NCBI GenBank assembly: GCA_023091735.1
Contig: JALKBU010000486.1
Location: 1 to 37,148, forward strand
Length of the DNA stretch: 37,148 nt
Direction: 5' to 3'
Source: Trichomonas tenax
Taxonomy: Eukaryota > Parabasalia > Trichomonadida > Trichomonadidae
Positions 1 to 7,464 of the stretch are shown here, piece by piece (the first letter of the stretch is position 1; the number at the start of each line of letters is the position of its first letter). The position numbers and the translations under genes are program-made. Below the pieces are notes generated by a model that did no database searches, had not been told where the DNA came from, and saw only the letters and a program-made list of their open reading frames with translations.

Positions 1-119
1 AAATTTTATTTTCTATATGGGGGGACCCTAACTTGTATAACTAACTCTGCCGTAAATATATTTAAATAGATGTTTACAATAGCCACGGCGCAGTCGTGGA
101 TAGTGCGAACATCTAATTA

Positions 120-248
120 CTAACTAGCCTCCGATAATTCAGCAGATAATATTTCACATTTATTCGGAAATTCAAGCATCAAAAACTTTTCAACATCAAT
201 TTTATCAGCAAATGAAATTGTTTGGCAACCAACGTCTACCCTATCCAT
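120..248 (-). other. short open frame of 42 codons, possible gene remnant
   Basis: On the minus strand an ATG at 246-248 opens a frame that closes with TAG at 120-122. The product begins MDRVDVGCQTIS and contains a charged, leucine-containing helix-like stretch (DKIDVEKFLMLEF), so its composition is more protein-like than the surrounding AT-rich DNA. I do not recognise it. It may be the start of a truncated gene, since trichomonad multigene families often leave N-terminal fragments. Chance cannot be excluded at this length. Confidence 0.25.
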
Positions 249-382
249 TTATTTACTTATTAAAAAATAATATATTTTTAAAATTAAACTTAATCCACAA
301 ATGATAAAATCACGTTATAATATCAGGTTAAGACGAAAGAGCCAAAGCCACGCAGAGGGTTTGGTTCATTTATCCTAGCCGG

Positions 383-402
383 GCGAAGAGCTTGCTCTTC
401 GC
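383..402. repeat. perfect GC-rich hairpin, 9-bp stem with 2-nt loop
   Basis: Positions 383-391 (GCGAAGAGC) are the exact reverse complement of 394-402 (GCTCTTCGC), separated by TT. A CTAG-like quartet flanks each side. The stem is unusually GC-rich for this region and sits just upstream of the transposase remnant at 418. It may be part of a transposon end or of an extruded palindrome; its role is unknown. Confidence 0.7.
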
Positions 403-417
403 TAGAGTCTCATTTGT

Positions 418-1020
418 GTGTGTACACACACTCAATTTTTGAGTGAATTTTTTTTAATTGTCAATGGACACTCCTCACGCCTCACACCATTTGGCGTGAA
501 GCTACTTAGACAGTTTGGTATACATCTCATATTACTACCTTCCCATTGCAGTCACGTTCTCCAACCCTTCGATGTAGGGCTTGCATCAAAAATTAAATCT
601 ATATACTTATTTTTGAAGTAGTTATACAAGCTGGTATAAAGTTTTTGGTTATAAATAGATTGAAGCACAAGCTGGAGAATGTCAGTATGACTCGACAAAT
701 ACGATTTATAAGGATAATGGCATTTCTGGATGCTTGGACGTCCATTTCCGCCACATTCTGTGAGTAAGCTTTCAAAAGCGCTGTTTTTTCCCGTTTTCAA
801 TTGAAAACCTTGCCATGAAGGAGCTGATAACTAATGATTTCCAAACAATATATCAAAATTCAAATCGAAATATAAATTCAATTATCAGTTGCAAAGAATT
901 TTACAATATATCTCCAAGTTACACCGTTAGAGGCACTTATTTTATGGAACAACAACGGCAAAGAAGATTCAACTATCAGCCCTGTTCCTGGAATTTTAAT
1001 TCATTAAAAATTTTGAATTA
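418..1020 (+). mobile_element. decayed pogo/Tigger-type DDE transposase (C-terminal half)
   Basis: The open frame 418-621 encodes a stretch typical of the DDE_1 (pogo/Tigger/jerky) catalytic core: IVNGHSSR, then LLPSHCSHVLQPFDVGLASK, matching the family pattern of a D-N/G-H-x-S-x-H block followed by LPPHxTHxLQPLDV. The catalytic Asp expected before the GHSSR block is Asn here. After 621 the frame is broken by stops and shifts. Further C-terminal pieces can be read around 690-780 (RFIRIMAFLDAWTSI, resembling the helix after the catalytic core) and 815-1020. The N-terminal DNA-binding part is not present, so this is a dead 3' part of a transposon, perhaps cut by the window edge or a deletion. 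Confidence 0.72.
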
Positions 1021-1021
1021 T

Positions 1022-1620
1022 TAATTCACAAGATTTTTTTTTATTAATTTTTAGTTTGTTTGTATAAATAGCTTCTTATATTAACATGTTTTTCTCGTCT
1101 TTTACCATTTTTTGTTGAAATTTGAATATTTTTTCAAAGATGCTCAAATTCCAAGAAACAGTGTTTCATATGTGCAAGTAGGATGTAAAGATTGCAAATA
1201 TCAAACTAAAAATGTTGAAAAAGTAATTTTTTCACCTCACCAAAATTTTGTCCCAGAAATAATTGATAGTGCTCATAGAAAAATTATTAAGTTATTATTT
1301 TGTTCAATATGTGATCTATAATGGATAATAAGTAATATTAATCATATTTGTTTTTGGTGCACGTTACACTCAGATTGAAATTCAACCCCTGTAAATTTAC
1401 AATAAATAGATTTTATGAATTGTATAAGTGATAAATATGAAATAAAATCGAATTTTGACACATGTCAAAGATTTTAATAGGTGATTCAAAAATTGAGAGT
1501 GAACAAATATCAGTTAAAAATATAAAAACATAGAAACGCTTTGAGTTCCTATTGTTATTAAATGAAGAATGTATGTATTCCAATAGACTTTTCTAAATAA
1601 AAAATTACCAAAAAAATTTA
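1022..1620. other. gene-free stretch between transposon remnant and USP gene
   Basis: AT-rich DNA. It holds a 69-codon open frame at 1112-1321 (+, TTG start) with a CKDCKYQ motif that I do not recognise and would not call a gene. A T-rich block, TTTGTTTGTATAAATA, lies at 1055-1070 and recurs after the USP stop. The perfect inverted repeat TGACA-CA-TGTCA at 1456-1467 belongs to the promoter-motif group described below and lies about 155 nt upstream of the USP start. Confidence 0.5.
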
Positions 1621-3312
1621 ATGATTACTGATACGACTGAATTGCGACGGAAGCTTTATACGAGGCTCGCTGAGATAGAATGCCTGATAGGGAAAGGCCG
1701 CAGTCGTATGGTGATGCTCACGCCATTGCCTTGGTATCAAAAATTCGTAAACTGGGTTCGCAATAACGAGGCAATTCCACCTCTTGAAATAGATTGTTCG
1801 CCACTTCTGTTCAACGGGCAGTTTGACATCACCAAACAGTGGAAGAAGGACTATAATGTCTTTGAAGAAGCAATTTGGGATACAATTCAAGGAGTTTTTA
1901 CTTGCAAAGACCCAATTTTCAGGAGGCTAACTTGTCATCCAGCGACTTGTCAGTCTGTTATCCTCACAAAGCCAATAATTATCGAATTCGTTACTCCATC
2001 ATCGACAATGATCAAAAACTTAGGTCACGACTGGCAAATCATGATCATGAAGAGACATTTGTGCATAGCAATAAAGGTTATTGCTGCAAATTACGATTTA
2101 TGCGCTCCAGACGGAACACCAATCGACGGCACTATGACTGTTGAGCAATATCACGACAAGTACGGCCAAAAGATCTTCTTAAACCAGAAAAACGAAGATT
2201 ACAAGAATCACGATTTAACTCCATGGTCAAATACTCTTCCTTCACCAGAGCAGCTCAATAAACTCACACCATTGAAGCTAAATGTCAAAGAATTACTCGA
2301 TTCCGCGCCACAAAGAAATGAACTGGATTCATATCCGAAGCCAGTGGGCTTAATAAACCTTGGAAACACATGTTTTCTCAATTCTGCGCTGCAGAGTATC
2401 ATTCACATCAAACAATTATATACATTCATATTATCACCCAAATTTGATTCGAGTATCAACAAGAAGAACAAATTAGGAAGTAACGGAAAGGTCGCTTATG
2501 CTTACAGGGACTTAGTTCGTAGTATGTGTGTCAGTGGAACTAATCCAAGAAATCCAAAAGAATTCAGGAATGCTTTCGTGACTAAATTCTCTTCATTCGC
2601 GAATTACGATCAGCACGATGCCCAAGAAGCATTGGGTAACATTCTCGACTGTCTGCATGAGGATCTAGCATTCTCTACAGCTTTGGAAGACGGAGTAACA
2701 CCGCGTACACAATCAGTTAGAAAGCGGTATCCAGGCACAAAGCCATCATACATCGAATCGCTGTTCTCTGGAATGTTCTACAGCACAATTAACTGCCCGG
2801 AGTGTCATAGAGAACAAATTGTCTATGATCCATTCACGTTCTTAAGTCTTCCTGTTAAGGTGCGCTTCTTTTCAGGTGTTACACTTGTTGATTGCCTTAA
2901 AGGATTCATTCAGCAGGATACACTCGATGAAAATAACAAGTGGAGATGCGACAACTGCAAACAGATGGTTTGTGCAACGAAAACAATGGGAATTGAGCGC
3001 TGCTCTAAATTCTTGATCATTCATTTCAAGCGCTTCGAGTTTGATGGAATAGAATCCCGAAAAATCGTAACTAATGTTCAGTATCCTGATGAACTTGATC
3101 TCTCAGACTTCTGCAAGAATGATAGAGGAAAGCTGAAACTTGTTTCCATTGTTTTTCACTTAGGAAACGCAAGCAGTGGACACTACACGTGTGCTGCAAG
3201 AGAAGAAGGGACTGATAAATGGTATTACTACAATGATAATCTCATCAATCCTATTGATCAGGAGAAAGCTCACTCAGAAGATGCCTATATTCTCATTTAT
3301 CAAAAGATATAG
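1621..3312 (+). CDS. ubiquitin-specific protease (peptidase C19, DUSP + USP domains)
   Basis: Deubiquitinase of 563 residues. An N-terminal DUSP-like domain covers about 5-100 (WYQKFVNWV, then PPLEIDCSPLL, corresponding to the family's PGPIDNSxL). The USP catalytic domain begins at 'GLINLGNTCFLNSALQSI' with nucleophile Cys251, followed by the QHDAQE box. A zinc-ribbon pair is made by Cys392/Cys395 and Cys443/Cys446. The His box 'SSGHYTCAA' gives catalytic His521, and Asn538/Asp539 lie in WYYYNDN. All catalytic parts are present, so it should be active, cleaving ubiquitin chains as USP4/11/15-type enzymes do. No clear TCAYW initiator precedes the ATG; the nearest candidate is TCTAAAT about 25 nt upstream. 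It is convergent with APC10. Confidence 0.93.
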   Translation: MITDTTELRRKLYTRLAEIECLIGKGRSRMVMLTPLPWYQKFVNWVRNNEAIPPLEIDCSPLLFNGQFDITKQWKKDYNVFEEAIWDTIQGVFTCKDPIFRRLTCHPATCQSVILTKPIIIEFVTPSSTMIKNLGHDWQIMIMKRHLCIAIKVIAANYDLCAPDGTPIDGTMTVEQYHDKYGQKIFLNQKNEDYKNHDLTPWSNTLPSPEQLNKLTPLKLNVKELLDSAPQRNELDSYPKPVGLINLGNTCFLNSALQSIIHIKQLYTFILSPKFDSSINKKNKLGSNGKVAYAYRDLVRSMCVSGTNPRNPKEFRNAFVTKFSSFANYDQHDAQEALGNILDCLHEDLAFSTALEDGVTPRTQSVRKRYPGTKPSYIESLFSGMFYSTINCPECHREQIVYDPFTFLSLPVKVRFFSGVTLVDCLKGFIQQDTLDENNKWRCDNCKQMVCATKTMGIERCSKFLIIHFKRFEFDGIESRKIVTNVQYPDELDLSDFCKNDRGKLKLVSIVFHLGNASSGHYTCAAREEGTDKWYYYNDNLINPIDQEKAHSEDAYILIYQKI

Positions 3313-3398
3313 ATTTTTGTTTGTATAAATACTAAATTATATCATAAAAACGCTATAAATATCTATACTAACACAAGTTTATACATACAATAAAAAAA

Positions 3399-3884
3399 TT
3401 AGCGAATTGTTAAGAATTGAGTTGCATTTGGTGTAACAAAGACCGAAGAGTCGATGAAAAGAGACTGTGGGAGTCCCAATAACTTAATTTGACGAATTCT
3501 TGAGTCTTTTCCTCCTTGATGATTCTTGGCTATTTCAACTTTCAAGAAAATCGTAGAAACACCAAGCGGAATGTCAACCCATCCCTGCAGTATGCTCAGT
3601 TCTTCACGACAATATTGTTGTAACAAATTTGGATCTGATCCAATGTAACAAGCGATTTCTACTGGCGAATACGTTTCGTCGTTCTGGATCGAAATGAAAA
3701 TCGATAGCTTTGATATATATGTCTTCTTCGAAAATTGAGCTGTGATAAAATGTGGTGGAACAGAGTCAGATTGCCAGAAAGTATCAGTGTTCCCATCGAA
3801 CATTGCGCTTATCTCGTACCCTCCTTTCGTTGTGGATACATTCCATAAAGCTTTCTTTGTTATATCATGAAGATTTCCTCGCAT
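3399..3884 (-). CDS. APC10: anaphase-promoting complex subunit 10 (APC10/Doc1)
   Basis: The 161-residue protein is almost entirely a DOC domain, a jelly-roll that helps the APC/C E3 ligase bind D-box substrates. Diagnostic blocks are 'NTDTFWQSD', 'PHFITAQFSKKTYISKLSIF', 'DETYSPVEI', 'GWVDIPL' and 'AKNHQGGKDSRIRQIKL'. The protein ends in Ile-Arg, the conserved IR tail that in other eukaryotes docks APC10 on the TPR grooves of APC3/Cdc27; this is an independent sign that the C-terminus is intact. A TCATA initiator at 3907-3911 (minus strand) is 25 nt upstream of the ATG. The gene is tail-to-tail with the deubiquitinase, leaving 86 bp between stop codons. Confidence 0.95.
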   Translation of the reverse strand: MRGNLHDITKKALWNVSTTKGGYEISAMFDGNTDTFWQSDSVPPHFITAQFSKKTYISKLSIFISIQNDETYSPVEIACYIGSDPNLLQQYCREELSILQGWVDIPLGVSTIFLKVEIAKNHQGGKDSRIRQIKLLGLPQSLFIDSSVFVTPNATQFLTIR

Positions 3885-3906
3885 GAAATAATTTTTAAAC
3901 GTGCAC

Positions 3907-3911
3907 TATGA
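3907..3911 (-). promoter_or_regulatory. initiator (TCATA) of APC10
   Basis: Matches the trichomonad Inr TCAYW; the A(+1) lies 25 nt before the APC10 start codon, a little further than usual. Confidence 0.5.
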
Positions 3912-4075
3912 TTTTTTAAACTAGACTTTCATGCTCAAAAAATTAATAAAAATTAAAAATTCTTAAATAATTCTAATAAACATCCTCTGAAATATATATC
4001 TTTTTCTTTATTCATCATATAAACTAACTTTATTTAATTTGAAAAATATAACTCGAAAACGATCTTCTTTTCAAA

Positions 4076-5022
4076 ATGGGCATTCCTGATTATGAGCCAG
4101 GAAATGACCCGAAGGTAGACGTCAACAACAAAGATGTTCCATCCTCTTTTATGCTGCAGCGCTGAATGCAATTAATTCTTTCGTTTTTTTGACTGAAGTT
4201 AAAGGATATCCTATTGATTACGATGATGCTATAGAAATAGTGTTACATCATGCTGCGAGAAACTTCTCATATGAAACTACGACTTATATTTTGGAAACAA
4301 TGCAATCAATAGGAATTCTTGAGAATATCTTCAACAAATTATATCAGAAACAAGAAGCACGGACAAACTTATTATTCGCTATCGCAGAAAGCAAAAATAT
4401 AGAGAATTTCAAATTATTCGAACATTACGGTTTTAAATATACATCTTTCAGTCAAGATTCTGATGTAATTCAAAAAATATTTGCATTACTCATTAAATCA
4501 GGATCACTTGATTGCATATTATTTTTATTTGATAAATTTAAAGTTCAAGTTAAAGAACAAAGCAAAGGTCAAGCCAACGAACAAAATAAGGATCAAGGCA
4601 ATGAACAAAACAAAGATCAAGATAAAACTCAAATGAAAACAGAGAAGAAACCACTAATTACTGTTCTCATAAATAATAGCACACTGCTTATGGAAGCAAT
4701 TATCACTGGCCAAGACATGAAAATCATTTGAAAAAAAAAATTCCACGGCAAGTGGCGGAAACTCGATTTTTTGCTCACAGGGATAACTTTTGGCTAAGTT
4801 GTTTAAACCATATGTACGAAATCCTTTTAATTATAATATATGAAAGATATATCTATTAAAGTCCATCCATTCATAAAATATCAACTACAAGATAATGAAG
4901 CCAGCCTTGAATCTATTCCAGAGCTAAGAGATCAAACAAAGTTAATCAAGGAATTAAATGAATGGAGACCATATTCATCATCAAAGTATGATGAAAACTA
5001 TTATTCCAATGATTTTTTTTAA
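4076..5022 (+). pseudogene. broken ankyrin-family-like gene
   Basis: An ATG at 4076 reads MGIPDYEPGNDPKVDVNNKD and then stops at TGA 4163-4165. The next frame continues without interruption from about 4141 (LFYAAALNAINSF) through 4731. The gene therefore carries a one-base type frameshift near 4135-4145. The product is helical and resembles the non-repeat N-terminal region of trichomonad ankyrin proteins, with a low-complexity insert of EQNKDQ repeats at 4555-4630. After the TGA at 4729-4731 about 100 bp of unrelated DNA follows, then a same-frame piece 4840-5022 that may be the old C-terminus. TCAAAATG precedes the ATG and may be a weak initiator. Family assignment is an inference; the lesions are seen directly. 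Confidence 0.6.
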
Positions 5023-5038
5023 ATAATATATTATATAT

Positions 5039-7078
5039 TTATTTCAATTGTTTGATGGTATTAATAGTTTTCTCTAAGCGCTTCTTCTGCTCTTCAATTG
5101 TCTTATTGAATGGCGATGGCAATTGCTCGATTTCTGACATCTTCTTGGCCGCGAATTCATCGAGAGCAGCTAAAATTGGATCAGTGCTCTTTCCGTGCTT
5201 CTTGGCGAACATATACATTGAAGCATAGAGGAACATTGTTGCTTCCTTTGGAACTGTTCCATCTCTAAGGAATGCTGTGAAGACAGAGCATGATTCTGGG
5301 AAGTCCTTAGCTAAAATTGCCTGAACTTCGCTATCATCCTTTGCAAGGATGGATCTAGTAATAGCAGAAATTCCCTTGGCGAAATTGAGAGAATCTGGGT
5401 AAACCAAGTCATGAATACCATCAGTGTATAATGGAAGAGCCGTTTCATCAGTCTTGTTAATTAATTTCTCGATCTCTTCAGCATTCTTTAACATGTTAAT
5501 CTTAGCTTGCGAGATTGTCTTGTTTTCGAGAATCTCTGTCCAGATGAGAATTGTCTGGCTAAGGTATCTCATTCTGTGCTGCATGATCTCCTTTCTAATA
5601 CCTGCCGCCTGTTGGAGTGGCATGTAATGGCCATCATCAATGCCACGCTGGAAGAATTGGTTGAAACCTGTGATTGAGTTGAAGCAGAATGACTCTGTAG
5701 CCTTAGCAATTCTAGTGATCTCTTCGACATCAGCCATCTTAACAAGGCCCTCCATGAAGACGTGGCCAAGAGATAAGTATTGGATAGCTTCAAGTTTCAG
5801 CTTGACTTGGTTTTCGCTGAGATATTGTGTAGCACCATAAATAGCAGCAATTCGGATGAGCATTAATCTGCACTCTGGAGCCTCTTCGAACATTGCACAG
5901 ACTTCTGCAGCCTCCTTCAATGCATTCTTATCTCCGTTGACGTATTTCTTTAAGAGACTCTCTGCCTTGATGACAGCAGATCTGCTATTTGTAACATCAC
6001 CGATGAACTCGCCAGTGATGTACTCATGAAGGGCCTGGTCTGTGATAGCAGCAAGCTTTGCACGATTGGCGTCGGTGACGTACTTCCTGAGGTCGCCGAA
6101 TAAGTAGCCAACACTTTGGCGGCTGTTTGCGTACTCGATAATGAGGTCTGATGGATCCTTCTGCTGTGCAAGAGCGAGATCGATCTCAGCAATCTTTGGA
6201 CCGCGGCGTTTGCCTTTGTTGAGGTCCTGGATAACCTGCTGAGCATTTGGATGATGTGCAACAACAAGGCGCCATTCATCGATTGATTCTGCATTTACTG
6301 TGCGAAGGAACTTTTCAGCAAGCTTAGCAACTTCCTCATTCTGGTTGAGAGCCTTGTAGCAGTCCATTTCAAGACGAATTAAGCCCATTCTATAATAAGA
6401 AAGGATCTTCTGGATATTCTCAGATTGGATGAATGTTAAAGCCTCCTGAGCCTTGTTTGCCTTAATGAGAGAGTTGCAGTACATGTATATTGCGTCAAAC
6501 TGCTTGAGTTGGGTCTTCTTGAAGAAGTTTGCTGCCAATGCGAAGAATTGTGGTTTTTCATACAAAGCTCTAAAATAGCAGCATGTCGCACACAAAAGAT
6601 AGTTTTCCTCATTTCCTGCTGTGCGGACAAGTTGCATTGCTGTTTCTTGAGCTTTAGCGAAATGTCCGCAAATCAACATGCAAATGATCGATTGTGTGAT
6701 ATATTCGGCCTTTGCTGGATTCAATGCGACCAACCTCTTGTAGAGAGGGATGCATTCCTCCTCCAAACCTGTGCTTCTGTATAATGAAATAAAAGCGAGA
6801 AGAAAATATGTGTCATTAGGCTTCTTCTCTTCGATTTTAACGCAGTATTCGATGGCTTCTTCGACGTTTTTCATTCCTAATGCTAATGCACCTTTATAAA
6901 GTTCGATAAATGGAAGATTATTTGGTGTTTTCTCCTTCTTTTCCATTTCAGTGACGATTCTCTTCGCCTCTTTGACGATGTTGTTGTGGCAGTAATTGCG
7001 GATGTCTTCGAAACGACGGATATATGGCCTAAGCTGTGCTTCACTGAGTTGTGTCATTAACCAATATTTTTCTGACAT
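5039..7078 (-). CDS. NAA25: NatB N-terminal acetyltransferase auxiliary subunit (NAA25/Mdm20)
   Basis: The 679-residue all-helical TPR-type protein should be the non-catalytic, ribosome-anchoring subunit of the NatB complex that acetylates Met-Asp/Glu/Asn N-termini. TPR-like pairs run through about residues 10-250 ('ELYKGALALGMKNVEEAIEYC', 'YRSTGLEEECIPLYKRLVAL'). The block 'KRRGPKIAEIDLAL', then 'DLIIEYANS...GYLFGDLRKYV', matches the conserved 'RGPxLAxLEL...LxxYF..FG.K.C.F.DL' segment of Mdm20/NAA25. The longest frame would start at 7093, but a TCACA initiator (7084-7088) lies inside that extension, so I chose the ATG at 7076-7078 (MSEKYWLMTQ). The stop codon is TAA followed by A, giving the UAAA poly(A) signal described for trichomonads. 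Confidence 0.8.
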   Translation of the reverse strand: MSEKYWLMTQLSEAQLRPYIRRFEDIRNYCHNNIVKEAKRIVTEMEKKEKTPNNLPFIELYKGALALGMKNVEEAIEYCVKIEEKKPNDTYFLLAFISLYRSTGLEEECIPLYKRLVALNPAKAEYITQSIICMLICGHFAKAQETAMQLVRTAGNEENYLLCATCCYFRALYEKPQFFALAANFFKKTQLKQFDAIYMYCNSLIKANKAQEALTFIQSENIQKILSYYRMGLIRLEMDCYKALNQNEEVAKLAEKFLRTVNAESIDEWRLVVAHHPNAQQVIQDLNKGKRRGPKIAEIDLALAQQKDPSDLIIEYANSRQSVGYLFGDLRKYVTDANRAKLAAITDQALHEYITGEFIGDVTNSRSAVIKAESLLKKYVNGDKNALKEAAEVCAMFEEAPECRLMLIRIAAIYGATQYLSENQVKLKLEAIQYLSLGHVFMEGLVKMADVEEITRIAKATESFCFNSITGFNQFFQRGIDDGHYMPLQQAAGIRKEIMQHRMRYLSQTILIWTEILENKTISQAKINMLKNAEEIEKLINKTDETALPLYTDGIHDLVYPDSLNFAKGISAITRSILAKDDSEVQAILAKDFPESCSVFTAFLRDGTVPKEATMFLYASMYMFAKKHGKSTDPILAALDEFAAKKMSEIEQLPSPFNKTIEEQKKRLEKTINTIKQLK

Positions 7079-7083
7079 TATTT

Positions 7084-7088
7084 TGTGA
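7084..7088 (-). promoter_or_regulatory. initiator (TCACA) of NAA25
   Basis: Exact TCAYW match with A(+1) 8 nt upstream of the chosen ATG. It decides the start codon, because transcription from here excludes the upstream in-frame ATG at 7093. Confidence 0.65.
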
Positions 7089-7092
7089 CACA

Positions 7093-7128
7093 TTACATGA
7101 CAAAAATATATTTATTTGACACGTAAAT
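7093..7128. promoter_or_regulatory. two TGAC-type promoter motif copies upstream of NAA25
   Basis: TTACATGACA at 7093-7102 (TGTCATGTAA on the gene strand) and TGACACGTAAAT at 7117-7128. They are in opposite orientations and match motif copies in other gene-flanking gaps of this window. Confidence 0.45.
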
Positions 7129-7464
7129 AAAAATATGAAAATGATTTTTAAAAGGAAGGGCTTAACTCTATACCTTATATACCAACTACGTTCAATCTTA
7201 TATATTACCAGATTATTATACGCAATGTGTCAATGAATATTTATTTTTTTGATTCATCATTAGCGAAACTGTCATTTTGGATATGTTGAATATAATATTC
7301 ATTGTATCAACTAGTATACACAATGATATTTTATCCATTTAATTGTTTTGATGTGTTATCATTCATCATTTTAAAATTAGTTGTATGATTCCAAATAAAA
7401 GTGTTACTTTAAAATTGGAGTCTATGTCCGATGTTATAAAAACAAACAATTTATAAATTTTTAT
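7094..7464. other. intergenic gap, promoter motifs only
   Basis: Apart from the two motif copies next to NAA25 I see only AT-rich sequence and no credible open frame, hairpin or RNA gene. Confidence 0.5.

Noticed and set aside
80..115. D-arm-like sequence GCGCAGTCGTGGATAGTGCG suggesting a tRNA
   Set aside because: No matching acceptor stem, no anticodon arm and no T-arm consensus within 90 nt; at most a tRNA fragment.
552..800. 82-codon minus-strand frame
   Set aside because: Antisense to the recognisable transposase remnant.
3368..3378. ACTAACACAAG, close to the trichomonad branch/3' splice motif
   Set aside because: It lies between two convergent genes, lacks one base of the known motif and has no GTAYGT donor in range.
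4735..4835. ACAGGGATAAC resembling a conserved large-subunit rRNA segment
   Set aside because: The match is about a dozen bases; flanking rRNA sequence is absent.
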